Below are positions 31,991 through 44,249 of a stretch of 64,000 bases of DNA, piece by piece (the first letter of the stretch is position 1; every line of letters begins with the position of its first letter). The notes below the pieces were generated by a model. That model saw only the letters and a list, made by a program, of their open reading frames with translations. It was not told where the DNA came from and made no database searches. The position numbers were made by a program, and so were the translations under genes. Location of the stretch: NCBI RefSeq assembly GCF_027943255.1, contig NC_072895.1, forward strand, positions 23,286,001-23,350,000, given 5' to 3'. The DNA is from Anastrepha obliqua. Lineage: Eukaryota; Arthropoda; Insecta; Diptera; Tephritidae.

Positions 31991-34950
31991 ATGGCTTTAG
32001 CTTAACCAGATTTTTAAGTTTTATTTACAAAACCTGACAATTTTCACACGCTCTTCTTAGTTATCTTAAACAAACCATCTTCAATTACGTGGATTTTCCA
32101 CTTCACTCTAATCAATCTAGATTTTCCATAACTTATTTTATTACATACTTTTGTTTCAAGGAGATCCACAGAAACAGCTTATGAAACTATTTCGCTCTTT
32201 TTTATGAAAAAAAATTCTTGAAAATTTATGCCATGCCAATTAAGGGGAAATAAAATTGCGAGGGAAGTTGTTCACATTAAAATCTTGTCGAATGAAAAAT
32301 CATTTGTTAATCTTTCCACAAGGAGTTATGCGTAATTAAGAAATTCAGGCAACTAAGGCTGTGTGGAAAATTCTTCAATGCACGAAGAGCAAAAGTAAAT
32401 GAAATCAGAGCTCGAAATATCTTGAAAACAAAAAAGAGGAAACAAGTGAAGTTGCGTAAATTAAAAATCAAAAATATAAAAATTGGTTTTCAATTATCAA
32501 ATCCTAAAATTGTGCAAAGATAGGCAACAAACAGAACGAGAAGAGACTGGAACGCAGTAAGAGCTGAATTGCAGTTTTCCTTTTTTTTTGCGGTCGCAAC
32601 AAGCGAAACTGCGTAGCTAACGCAAAATAGGAACATCTACGCAGATATGCAGAAATGTAAGTCTTAACTTTTACCTTTACGCGCTCCATTGCTTTTCTGT
32701 TTGTATACTGCAGCTGTCTAGTTCACAAGTGTCAAATATGATTGGCGTATGACGACAATTGCAAAAATTATGAATCCTACGATTGGTTGACTAATTTTGC
32801 GCCACTTTATATAATACATATACAAATATTTCAGCAATTGCTCAACTGACAGATTTCCAGCTACGTTTCAGAAACTTCTCTGATTATTTTTAATTTTATA
32901 TATAAATAGAAATTGAATGCGTTTATGCCCACCGTTTCGTGCAAGAAGTCGCTTAGTTTGATACTTTCGCTCTTTGCGCACTAAGTGGAAGTGCCTTCAT
33001 GGAATTTGATCTAAGTTGGCTATGCATAAAAGTAACACAAATAAATCTAAACTATTACTTTTTACGGGCAAGAGTAAACCTTGCCATTAAATAGCGAATA
33101 AAATGTCATTCTAATGACTTCCATAGCTGATTTTGCCGTAGTAGAATCGAATTTTTCAACATTTTTTCGCGCGCTCTGGCATTTATCTCATCAGTGGCCA
33201 CTTCAGTTTCAAATTTTCAATTCCGGGATTGTAATAACGGGCTCCCGAAAATCCCGAAATCGTAAAACTTGTAACAATCGACTTCCCTAGCGGGCACTAC
33301 CTTCATATATTATTTTCATGCTGAAAATTTGTAATTTATGAAACATTGGGAGTAAGCATATTTTTCCAAGTCTTTCTCAAATCTTACTGAGATTCATAAG
33401 AAACTCTTGAGAGAATTTTAAGAAAATATTTAGTTTCAAAATCAAATGAGAACTGAATATAAAATTGACCACTAAGGTTAGACAACTTTTGTTTCTTTGG
33501 TTTGACAACCTTTTTTTTGGTTTCACTTTTTTTTAGATTTAACAAATTTTTTCAAGATTTCTTTGGGTGAAACCAGCTGGGAATTGTGATTTTTGGCGCA
33601 TTTGATTGCAGTAGTTGCAGCGCAGTCCAGTGCATAAAGTGAGTGACACACAAAGAAAATATAAAAATAGAAAAATTATTACATTTCAATTTGCGCTAAT
33701 AAAACTATTAAATACTGCATGAGGTGAGCCCAAAATTAGTTTAGTATTAAAATTAATTTATCATTAAATAAAAACTAATTTAGCACCAAAGAAACACAAA
33801 CAAGTCCCGCCTTCATCTCCTGCTAAACACCTAAAATTCGATGAAGAGAGTAAATGAAAATTTTGTTTGAAATTTTATTATTTCCACTTGAATATTTCGC
33901 GATTTGTTTCTTAGAACTTTCCTTTCTTTTGAAAATATACAAGATGTTGTTGTTGTTGTATGTATGTATATAAAATATTTATATATATAAAACAAAAAGA
34001 AAAAATGAAAAACAATTTTATGAACAAAGAAACAAATGAAAACGCCCAATTCTTATGAATGAAAATTTTTTTAAAAACACATTTCACCTTGCGTGCCACA
34101 CAACTGTCGTCCATTCGTCAACTTGCCCACCCTAATACTTCATGTAAACGGGAGCATTGTGCAGCAGGGCGGCAGCCGGCAGCAGGGGGTGTAGAATGTG
34201 AGAAAAATAAAATTTATTACAAATACTTGTATGAAAACACGCTACAATTGGCACTAGCATAATTGCATAATTTGTTAATATAGAGAATTTAGGCATAAGT
34301 AAGCATAGAATTAAATGTGTATGTATATGTTTAAGGAAACCACTGCATTAGTGAATGAACTAACAAGTTCGGTTAAGAATATGAAAATGAGTAATGAAAC
34401 TGAAATCACAAATAGTTTAACACACCCAACGGAAAAAAGAATAATACAGCCTAAACGTGAGCTACAGCAATTTGGCAAATTCACAGTCGATACACAAAAA
34501 CAAAGTACACTAGTGATCTTTTTTTTTTGCCGTCAAAACGCAAAGGCCAGTTTTTCAGTGGTGATTTATACTCAGTGTAGGCGAAGTGGATTTAAATTTG
34601 AATTTTTAACTCAAACTACAGATCGGTTTTCGGTGAGAGTTTAAAAACGTTGCATACCTTAGTTGATTTTCAGAGCAGCAGTGCGTTTTTTCTTTACGCA
34701 GAACACAAATAAGCAATTATTTTGCACATTGGTGTAATAAATTTGCGAAAAAAAAATTGTTAAGCGTTCAATTGATTTCGTATACACGCAAAGTATAATA
34801 ATAAGGATGGAATTTGTCTCCTACAAAGCGAAATATAAATATTTAATGCAGGAATAACTTAATTTTTTATGAATAAACTTGTAAATGATTCACTAAAAAT
34901 TATAATTATTAATTAAAAAGTAAAGAATCGACATGGCATACCCGTAAGTT
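31991..34950. other. Intergenic DNA, nothing supported
   Basis: About 3 kb without an identifiable gene. A short GTT run is at 33944-33960. Open frames under 110 codons have no familiar protein and low-complexity composition. Confidence 0.45.
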
Positions 34951-34959
34951 TCTGAAAAA

Positions 34960-36115
34960 TAACTACAGATGAAAGTCGAAAAATCGCCCGACGAAATAAA
35001 TGAAGCAAGAAAGTGAAAGGCTTATCAAATATTTAGGTGCTTCAAATATTTTCTTACAGAAGCAAAAGAGCCGCTCCACATTATGGTGTGAAAAGTCTAC
35101 AAGACATAGGCGTAGGTTAGGTTGGGTTAGGTTGACCTGGCCGGCTGAAAGCCATCACATAGACCTATTGATTCTTAGTGTTACCAGTTGGAACTAGACC
35201 CTTACGTTTCTTTGTAGTAGACATTTTGTAATACGTCTGCGTCTTTTGCGAATCTAAGTAAACTTTGGAGCTCTATCCCCGAGAGGTGTTCTAACTTCTC
35301 ATATTGTAAAGCTCCTAAGTATATTATTTTAATCTGGTTCTAGCTAATGCAGAGCAGGAGCATAGAAGGTGTTCAAGAGTTTCCCTCTCTTCTAGTCCAT
35401 TGCAAAGTCTGCAGCTATCGATGTTTGTAATTCCCATCTTGTATGCGTGCGCCGCTTAGAAATTGTGGCCTGTCAGCATACCTACGATAGTTCTGCTCTC
35501 TTTTCTACTTTTCTAGACAGAGCTAGTACGAATCGGACGTATTTATCTGCACTCTGTGTACACATGATTTTCGCGTTTTTGCAAGTGGCTAGATTATTCC
35601 ACCTCCTGTCTATCCGTATTTTCATGTCCGGAGCGATGTCGTTGTATACCGTATTTAATGGTTTCAGTATGTCGTTTTCTTGTTCGAATTGTATGTTAAC
35701 AGCGCTTTTGGCAATCTCCTCTACAATTTCGTTTCCTGCAATGCCCTTATGTCCGGGTACCCAATAGATATGCAACTGTCTGGCTGCAGCTAATCTGTCT
35801 ATGGCTACCCTGCTTCTTAGAACATTTTTATATGAAAATTCATATGAGTTTATTGCTTTTATCGCAGCTTCGCTGTCATAGGCACAGACGTAACATCCTT
35901 AACATGACTTCAGACGAAGGTCAAAAAATATCCGAACAAAATAAACGAAGCACATAAAAAATTGTGCTTTATTTAAATTTCACACTTGAGCGCAATTATT
36001 GAAAATAACTTTCAATTTAGCGGCCAAAAACAGAAAAGAAAGTGAAAGGTTTATCAAATATTTAGGTGCGTCAAATATTTTCTTATAGAAGCATCAGGAC
36101 CGCTTCACCGCTCCC
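34960..36115. repeat. Pair of direct repeats flanking a retroelement
   Basis: 34970-35095 and about 35915-36110 share GAAAGTGAAAGG, TTATCAAATATTTAGGTGC, TCAAATATTTTCTTA and GAAGCA in the same order. The second copy carries an extra block of about 80 bp. They may be a tandem duplication of host DNA or two members of a dispersed family. Confidence 0.6.
35112..35876 (-). mobile_element. 5'-truncated non-LTR element with RNase H, pentanucleotide tail
   Basis: The - strand starts in RNase H (YDSEAAIKAI), then HIYWVPGHKGIAGNEIVEEI, GMLTGHNF, and a zinc knuckle (CRLCNGLEERETLEHLLCSC). It ends in a tail of AACCT-like units (35112-35130 on the + strand: GTAGGTTAGGTTGGGTTAGG). The short direct repeat CATAGGC at 35105-35111 and 35877-35883 is a plausible 7-bp TSD. 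At least one stop after GHNF. Confidence 0.8.
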
Positions 36116-36619
36116 CACCATAGTGTCGATCACAGGTCGTTGTCGTTCTGGTAAAATACCATCATGTTTATATTCTCGGTCTGCCATACAGTGAACCAAA
36201 AATAAACTCTTGTTTGTGACTTCAATCCTTTTTAACTTGACAACGATTCCATCAATCTTCAAAAGGCAAAAACCAATATAAAGTATTTTATTTACTATAA
36301 AAAGCTAAAATAATATAATACCTAAAATATTTGGCAGTTTTCCAGTAAACAAAAATTTAACTTAATTTTACAACTCCATCGGAAAGTGGAACAGTAATGA
36401 AAATATGGAGATTAAAGGAAAACTGATGAATTAATATTTTGTGCAGTATTTTCTAGAAGCGATCGCTCAGCAGGAGTTTGCTGTGCAGAAAAATCATGTT
36501 ATTTTGTGGGTGTACGCTCACAATTTACGAATTATTTGAGCGATTTGGCAATACTAATTGCGAAAACTTACGGATTCTCGCTTATTTAATGCATATTCTT
36601 TCTCTTTGTCACATTTGAG
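36116..36619. other. Intergenic DNA
   Basis: No feature recognised. Confidence 0.45.
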
Positions 36620-37320
36620 TTAAGGGGTTATATACAGTTAAAAGGCCGAAAAAAAGCGAATTTTAAAGACTTTTTTCTGAGAAAACTTTCAAATTTATTG
36701 ATCTAAAAATTTTAACACATATTATATTATCTTTTAACTGTATTTTAAGACTTGGTATTAGTAAAAATATTTATTTGGAAAGGAGCTACAGCTGATCTCC
36801 GGGAGCTCCTCTCAAAAGAGAGGTTTTGCGGTGACCACTATATCTCTGAAATGGATCCTTTGAAGTTAAAAACCACACAGATTTCGTTAAAGTACTGTTA
36901 AATCTAGTATTTACTTGAAGAAATAAGCAAAATAAATTTTGTTGACAAAAAAAAAATAGATTTTTGGCCAAAATTTCGGCGTAAATTGTTTATAAAAAAA
37001 AAAAATTTATCAGTGAGAAAAAATCTTCGATTAATTACTAAAACAAATATTTAATAAGCTCGTGCTAAAATTTAAGACTAATGGTTTGAGCCGTTTTCAA
37101 GTAATGTTGGTCACCGACTTTAAAAACACCTTTTTGAGATAAGCACGTTTAAGGTTTGCCTTGTACTTCAAGCACTCTGAAACGCTTTTTCAAATTGGCG
37201 TGTAACTTCGAAAATATTCACCGGAACGATATTGAATTTTCTGTGTGTATTCTTAAATATGTGTACATTAAGAAAAAAAAATCGATTTTTTTTTAATTTT
37301 AACTGTTTATAACCCCTTAA
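36620..37320. mobile_element. MITE, 701 bp, with 24-bp inverted ends
   Basis: The left end is TTAAGGGGTTATATACAGTT followed by AAAA. The right end on the - strand is TTAAGGGGTTATAAACAGTT followed by AAAA. One mismatch. No coding capacity. Ends start with TTAA, so the target duplication may itself be TTAA as in piggyBac-type elements. A related end may begin at 53107 (TTAAGGGGTTGCATA). Confidence 0.85.
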
Positions 37321-37784
37321 GTTTGGAAACCCTTCTAAGAAAATAATGAAAGAAATGAAAGAATGGAAGAAAGAATATTTTTTCAATGTATTAAATAGTC
37401 TCGTCTAAGGTTTTTCTCAAAATATCCGCGATTTGGCGCATACTTTCCCCTTCCGAAATTTTTTAATATTAGTGTCCCACTTTTTTTTATTGATTCACTG
37501 TAGTTCACAATTCAGTCTTTTAACAGGGGTAATAGCATTCACACTAGCATTCATGTCACTCCAAAGCTAATCTCTTCTACATAAAAATTTATTCGCGACT
37601 AATCTTGACTAGAAAGAGATCGTGCAGTACCTTCACTCTTACGGATGGTATGTGACTCACACCTTATTTTTTACTTAATAATATTTTACCAGACCGAGAG
37701 CGAACCCCATAGTGTGCACTGGGCAGTAAATATCACTGCATTAATGGAATAGTGGCACAGGTAGCCACTGTAGCCCCACTGTGG
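37321..37784. other. Intergenic DNA
   Basis: No feature recognised. Confidence 0.45.
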
Positions 37785-37972
37785 ATATGAAACGTCAAAT
37801 TATGAAAACAAATTTCATTCACTGGCAATGGCAAACCGCCAAGTATATTTCTGCCACAGAAAAGCTTCTCATAAAAACCATCTGCCGTACAGTGGCGGCA
37901 CATAACTATAGGTCACACCATTTGTAGCAAAAAACAAGTTGAACAACGCAAGTTGGAGGAGAAGCTCGGTCA
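37785..37972 (+). mobile_element. SINE body and tail
   Basis: GGCAATGGCAAACCGCC, TTTCTGCCACAGAAAAGC, CTCATAAAAACCATCTGCC, then a GGCGGCACATAACTATAGGTC block and GGAGGAGAAGCTCGG. The tRNA-like head is unclear. Confidence 0.7.
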
Positions 37973-38189
37973 GACATCTAAAAGGGAATGTTGCGGCATT
38001 TATGTATTTATATTCAGTGACTCACAGCTTATTTGATGCAGCTAAAAAGAATTATTACAATATCAAATATATTTTATGGTATTTCCATTACACAAAAAAA
38101 ATCTTATATTTTTTTATTGTTCAATGTTTGTTTTATTTAATAACAAAAAATGTTTCTTCATAAGAAAGATATGGCATATTAAAATAATT

Positions 38190-38989
38190 CAGTTACTGTT
38201 TTAGGGTCACAGCTTAAATGGTGCACTAAATTAAAAGTATTCAAAAAACATCAACACATAAATATTTCGATTTCATGATTACGGCTAATACTTAGTGGGG
38301 TATCCCTTTTGATTCAGAACAGCTTTTAATCGGATTCTACAAATGTTTTGCTGTATAATCGGAACTAATTTTATCTCATTCTTCCTGTAGTGCCCGTTAC
38401 AGATCAGATGCATTAGAAGGATTGTGGTTTCGTATTTTATTTTCTAGCACTGACCACAAATTCTCAATAACGTCGAGGCAGTCCTTCCATAAAAATTTTC
38501 TTCGCGCAGAATTCTACGAACAGTTTCAGGGTTACAGATCTTGCCTAAGTATTTTTCGACTTCATTCGTTAATTCTGGAGCTCTTAATTCGTGTTTTTCT
38601 TTAACTTTGCCAACAATTCACCTCTTATCTGCATCATTAAATATTTTATTTGACGCAGATCTGCCCTTATCTTTCTGTTTTCGAGGCGAAACCTTTCTAC
38701 AATTCGCTGGACAGTTAAGAAACTAATAGCAACGATTTCTGCAATTTTTCGATGGCTTTTGCCCCCTTTATAATGACGAATAACGTCTTCGCGTTTTTCA
38801 AGTGAGGTCCGTTTTCCCATCTTAAAAAATTTAATTTTTTTCAACTTTTCTTTACAAAAATTTTTTGAGAATGACTTAAGACGCTAAGCTAAAAAGTAAA
38901 AAATACATTTCACCGTTATTGCATTCTCAGAGAAAATATAAAATACACTGCATCATTTAAGCTGTGAGTATATTCTGATGAGAAAACTG
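38190..38989 (-). mobile_element. Inner Tc1-like element with transposase remnant
   Basis: Ends contain TCACAGCTTAAATGGTGCA (left) and, on the - strand, TCACAGCTTAAATGATGCA (right). The - strand ORF 38820-38584 begins MGKRTSLEKREDVIRHYKGG and continues SHRKIAEIVAIS, a Tc1 helix-turn-helix domain. After a stop, pieces like IRRILREENFYGR-type text and the C-terminal TCDLW/NHNPSNASD region follow. The catalytic core is deleted (element about 0.8 kb against about 1.6 kb normal). Confidence 0.8.
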
Positions 38990-39063
38990 CTTGTTACTGT
39001 CCTTTCTGCAGTGGTAAGCAGTACATATGTACATGTCTCATTACAAGTCGTATAAATTTTTGA

Positions 39064-39747
39064 GGTGAAACTTCTTAGGCGTAGATGGACGAGAAAGAAT
39101 GGAGAGTAAAATTTCAAGGCCACGCAACGTTTTGGGCATTTTCGTTCCGCGAGAGAAAAAAAGATATAACGTAGAGGAAAAGGAGAGAGAGAGCTATACC
39201 TTATATATATCTTAGATACACTTTAGACTGTTTTTCCTGAGTTTTTCCTTGTGGTTCCGAATTTCTAGTGAGAAATAACACTGCCTACTTTTTGGGGCAG
39301 GATTGTTGGTGCAAACTTGTAGGAAATATTTTTTTGGTGCCTACTGTTTGGGGCGTGCCTACTTTTTGGCGCTTATTTCCGTTTCCTGGCTAGTGCGTGT
39401 GCGTACTATAAAGCGCTATCCATTCCGGTGTCGGATTTATTGGTATTGCCTTGCGGTAATTTGTGCCGTTGCCGCGGTCATGGAGTCGCCGCGTTTGTGC
39501 GGGTGATAAACGCTCAGAGTAGTACGCGTTGTTGCCACGGTTTATGTCCGGCATTTACTTACACCCGCGACCCTTCTCCGTTTCTTGTAAATTTTGTCTA
39601 TTTGTATTCTCTGCAAATGTTGTGAATTTATTTAAATATATATTCTTTCTCTATCTCTCTCTCTCATTCACTCTCGGGTCTCTCCCTCTTCGTTTGTCTG
39701 CCTTGAAAGTTTCACTTCTGGTATTTGTACTACGCTACACGCACTTT
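39064..39747 (+). repeat. Unclassified dispersed repeat, copy 4
   Basis: Starts GTGAAACTTCTTAGGCGTAG and ends TACTACGCTACACGCACTTT, the same ends as copy 2, with an internal loss of about 60 bp near 39350. Same + orientation as the other three. Confidence 0.85.
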
Positions 39748-39836
39748 TTTTTTATTAAATTTAATAAACATCCAGTCGTTTTGTTTTTTCTAAAAAAGTC
39801 TTACCTGCATCAAATAAGCTGTGAGTCACTCACTGT

Positions 39837-41393
39837 ACATATCTAAGTATGATAAAATGGTTAGCGTGCGCATAACTCTCATTATTCTCAATATTATGCC
39901 GTCGAGCCTGGACGATGGCGTCCACCGAACGGAATATTCATTTTAAAGTAAAAAAACTCAATTTTGGCAGCTCAGTATTTGCTTTCAAATAAATGTGCAC
40001 TATTATAGACGAACATACAGCTAAAGAGCGATCAAATTAAACTTAATTTAAATCTGCTGGAGAAACTATTTTAAACTAGCACTAAAAAACTGGTCATTAT
40101 GAAATCAAATCATAATTTTTTATGCTTGTTGATTCAGACTTTTTGAAAAACACAAATACAAACATCAAATTGCAAGCATTAGCACGTCAAATAAATCAGC
40201 AAAATGAAATTGAATATATGTAAGCACTCACTGACAGAGGATACCTAGAAGACTTAAACAAATAGCTGATAAAGCGAACCTAAAACAAAACCCAAAATAA
40301 TATTTTTAATTCGAACAAAAAGAAACGCAAAAAAGTTCGCAGTAGTAGAAATGGCAGTTACCAGAAAGGCGATAAAATACAAATAAATATAAAAATTTTA
40401 AAGCAGAAAAACTCGAAAAAAATCACTGCATTAGAAAAATGTAAACGCTAGTAAAAAATTTAATTTTCTTAACGTCCAATAAGGAAAACTTGCGCAAGAA
40501 TTCTGTGCTTAATTTTTTCGAAAAATGTACTTGCTTACCACCTATGACACTTCGCACCTTCTCGCCATTACACATCAAAAGTACCTAAATATTTGTTGTT
40601 AATGTTAAATATTCACATTGTTGTTGTTGATTGTCATCAAATCCTATTCGAATAATTTTACACTAGCAAAATTAAATAAATATTTATTTAACTAGAAAAA
40701 AAGAGCAGACCATAAAATTTACCATAATCATCGCCCAAAAAGACAAAGAAACCAAGAGTACTTAAAATATATATTAATTAAAAAAAATTAAATAAAAAAA
40801 AATAATATGATAAAAAAACACATCAAAAACTAATTACGAAAAAAAATATTAAGTAAATTTTGTGAATTTTATGTGTGCAAGAATCTTATGTGTAACTAAA
40901 AGTAAGTTATGATCGAAAAAAGCAAATGCAGAAAACAAACTTGATTTATTTCTAACTAAATATTGAATGCAACTGATTAAAGAAAAACTGGAAAGTATGG
41001 AAAAAATTATAATAATATTAATAAACAATGAACACAATTATAAAAAAAAATTAAAATGTTTTTATTTTGGATGACAACTTCTTTCGCGTCCCCACTGTAA
41101 GAATGGGCAGAGCGTGCCAAAATGTATGCAACAAAGTACGAAGGCAGTTGCTTGGCATGCAATATTTGGTACTTAACAAAGCGCGAGTAGTAACAGTGGA
41201 GCGAAAACAAGAAAAACAGTATGCTTTGTTTTTGCTTTTAGTTCCTAGAATGTCAAAATCTATAAAAAAAAGGTTTGGCAGTTTTACAAGATAAAAAAAA
41301 TTCCACAATTTAGATATTTGGTCTCTAAAATAGAAAAAAGACACAAATCAACTGCTTTACTGCTGCTACCTGGCCAATGTGCCTTGATAACAT
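39837..41393. other. Intergenic A/T-rich DNA
   Basis: No gene or repeat recognised. Confidence 0.45.
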
Positions 41394-42540
41394 AGGCCGA
41401 CAAAATTTAACCAACATTCAGACCCAGAAACCAGACTATATATTTTCGAAGGTTTATGATGCGCTGAATCCAAATCTGGCCTCAGAATTACTCTATCAGC
41501 TCTGGTTTTCGAGATATCCTAACCTAAATGTGCAAAAAACACCGTTTTTGCCCATATTTGAGGTTATGTAGCCTTGCAGATGTTTTCTTTCCCCAAAATT
41601 AAAGGATGGCATCTTTAAATACAAGCCTTCTTTTTTCAAATGGCGTTGAGTTTGCTCAAATATCATTTCTTTTCGCTGAGATATCGCATTTTGAAATTTT
41701 CATGTTTCTAAACTCGCTTTCTCCAGAGTCAGATGGGTTATATAGCCTGCTTGTAGTAGGTGGGGATCGGTGAGTTAGAAGTTCAATAAGCTCGACCGCT
41801 TCTGGTATGAGATTACAGGTAAAATAACACTCATGGGTCAGGTGGCTTAAATTGTTTGTGGTTTGGTAGGGATGGTTTCTAGGGATTAGGAGATACGTGG
41901 GGGTTGGTGGATTAGGAGTTAATTGGTTAAGCCTACGTGTGTTAGAGACATCAAGAAAAATAAGATTTTTTTCAAGAAAGATATGTAACCAAACTCACTG
42001 TCTCCAGGGTTAAGTGGGTTAGCCTGCTTGCGGTATGGTAGGGGTGGTTTCTAGGGGTTAGGGCTGCGTGTGACTCGGTAGCCGTGGGTTAGATAGTGTA
42101 GGGGTTTGGTGAGTTAGCACACTTATGGTGCGAGACAAAATTTTAAGAAAAATAAGACTCAATTCAAGAAAATTAGTAATCGACTATATCATGTCTATGT
42201 TATCTTAATCGATTTTCAGGTGTAGGAAAATTTAGAAACATGAAATTTTCAAAATGCGATATCTCTGCGAAAAAAAAATGATATTTGAGCAAACAAAACG
42301 CCATTTGAAAGAAGAAGACTTGTACTTGAAGATGCCAGCCTATTTTTTTGGTGAAAGAAAACATCTGCAAGGCTATATAACCTCAAATATGGGCAAAAAC
42401 GGTGTTTTTTGCACTTTTAGGTTAGGATATATCAAAAACCAGAGCTGATAGAGCAATTTTGAGGCCAGATTTCGATTCATCGCGTCAAAATCCTTCGAAA
42501 ATATATAGTCCGGTTTCTGGGTATGAGATGCTGTCGGCCT
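41394..42540. mobile_element. Foldback-type element with about 310-bp inverted arms
   Basis: The left arm (41394-41712) and right arm (42231-42540) are reverse complements over nearly their full length. Examples are AACACCGTTTTTGCCCATAT against ATATGGGCAAAAACGGTGTT, and the outer ends AGGCCGACA against TGTCGGCCT. The 518-bp centre holds two diverged copies of a G-rich unit starting AAACTCGCTTTCTCCAG (41710) and AAACTCACTGTCTCCAG (41993), with GGTTAGG-like words. No ORF. The structure resembles Foldback/Galileo-type elements; class assignment is by shape only. Confidence 0.85.
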
Positions 42541-42879
42541 GCGTAATTAGCAAATATGTGACTTCTTGACATTTTCAGTCAAAACATTTTTAAATACTAG
42601 GGCCATTTTTTTTCCTTGCTCACTCCACTCGGCAGCATAGGGCCTCGACAAGACTCAGTCTTGCGTTGGCTTCGTTAATCTGTTTTGATTTCTGACAGGG
42701 TAGGTGATTAGCCTGCCGCTACCAGTCCAAAGAGGAGGAAATACCCACCTCGTTGCTTAGGAACAACGCCATCTAACTATTTGAAGCGCCATCTGTGTCT
42801 CACATTTTTCTGGCAGAAGGATCGCACAGATGGTTGAGGATTTCGCTAAATTTGGTGTGTCTGCGCTATTACCGCTATT
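42541..42879. mobile_element. RTE-type tail fragment and unresolved repeat
   Basis: 42607-42655 (TTTTTTTTCCTTGCTCACTC, GCATAGGGCCTCGACAAG) matches the 3' end seen at 31320. The text after it to about 42800 looks repetitive (GTAGGTGATTAGCCTGCCGC) but I cannot place it. Confidence 0.55.
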
Positions 42880-43255
42880 ATTTGTTTGTTACACTAGGGC
42901 CATAGCACTCCCTAATAAGCGGGACGATAACGATAAACGCAATCCAATCGACATGAGCAGGCATCTTTGCGTAAAATCGCCCAAGTAGTGCCATAAGACA
43001 GGCCAAGTTATTGAGATCGGCGCCGAATCGATTCTTCTGAGTCTTCGGCAAAAATCTCATTTACAGCCGGAATATTATATTCACTTCTATTCACAACTTT
43101 GCCATGGGTTTGCAAACGTTGTTGAGGCGTAAGTCTTCCCATGATGAAATTCAATGAATACAGAAAAAAAGTATGTATTTAGTTTGACAGTAGGCACGCG
43201 TGATCTGTCAAAAAAAACCCCATATTAAAAAGTGCCCCCAATCTAATCTCCCTTT
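42880..43255 (-). mobile_element. Mariner-like N-terminal fragment
   Basis: The - strand reads MGRLTPQQRLQ (about 43142), then SIRRRSQQLGLSYGTTWAIL-type helix-turn-helix text in frame pieces. The outer 43110-43250 segment is shared with 12080-12225. The catalytic part is absent. Confidence 0.65.
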
Positions 43256-43479
43256 ATATAGCTTTACCCGAAAAATTAAAAAAAAAGTTTGTAAGAATTC
43301 TAAAAAAAAATCTCAGATATTTCGCCTTAAAAAAAAATATACCAATATTTTTAAAATTGAATAAATCTTAAAATTATTAAATCTTGTTTTAAATGTTTTC
43401 AGCTTTCGTCATTTTATACGCAAGTTTACAGACACAACAATTTTCAGAAAAATTTACGACAAACTTACAATGTGTTATT

Positions 43480-44150
43480 GGCTCGCTGTGGTTGTTGTTG
43501 TTGTTGTTGGAGCAGCAATATTAAACCCTGTTAGTTACATTGGTAAATCACCTCTACGTCTACGCCTTGCATATCCAATGGCAGGCCCAGGAAACTTGCT
43601 GCTTCGACAGGTTGGGTCCATAGGGAGAGGGGTGTTAGATGAAAGAGTTTGATGGGGCACATGAAAGGGACATATCTTTGGAGAGGTAGGAGTTTAACAT
43701 GCTACAATACCCAGAACGTAGTTGGGCCAAGATTTCGCGGGTCTCTCGGGGTAGCTGGAGCTCTTCACTTGCTGTGGGTGGTGCTTTGACTCCGATTACG
43801 GCATTCGGGGGTCGAACGCTTAAGAACGTGGTAAGGATATGCCGCTGAATGTCGTTTATTGTCTGTCTAAACACTGTCCGGTCCAGTAGTTGTCGATTCG
43901 TTTTGTCCTGGATCTCGTCGGCGTAGTTGAAGAGATGCTTACTGACGTGCCTGGGAGGCGGCTCTGATTCAAGCAGGTGTCTACATGGAGGAAACTTGTG
44001 GTATTCCCATATAATTTCCATGGCAGCCGGTTCTACGTTACCGGAATGAGTCGGATTTTTCCCGACCAAGGGCTGCCGTCCCAGTAAACTAGCCCTGTCT
44101 AGTGCACCGTAACTGCTGGATCGCGCTTATCCTCCCCGCTGGGCCACAAT
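43480..44150 (-). mobile_element. Non-LTR retrotransposon 3' part with (CAA)n tail
   Basis: The - strand reads RQLLDRTVFRQTINDIQRHI, then LPRETREILAQLRSGYCSML and NSYLSKD, and after a frame change a PLSLWTDP-like end. This is the C-terminal region of a common fly non-LTR family. The zinc knuckle is degraded. The 3' tail is (CAA)n on the - strand (GTT run at 43491-43509). Confidence 0.8.
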
Positions 44151-44249
44151 TACAATGGGCATATTGGCATCAGCGCTTGGGAGATTGACTTCATCTTTGC
44201 GAAACCTACACTAAATACAAGGCAAAGTCCAAAATAAACAAGACTGGCG

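Larger units (their letters stand above)
38015..39836. mobile_element. Tc1-type element with two nested insertions
   Basis: The left terminus CAGTGACTCACAGCTTATTT at 38015 is mirrored at the right (read on the - strand from 39836) by CAGTGAGTGACTCACAGCTT followed by ATTTGATGCAG. TA follows the right end. Inside are a second Tc1-type element (38190-38989) and copy 4 of the unclassified repeat (39064-39747), leaving only about 350 bp of the outer element. The MITE at 763 has related ends. Confidence 0.75.

Noticed and set aside
43470..43652. 60-codon hydrophobic open frame
   Set aside because: Hydrophobicity comes from a GTT microsatellite that is the tail of an antisense retroelement.
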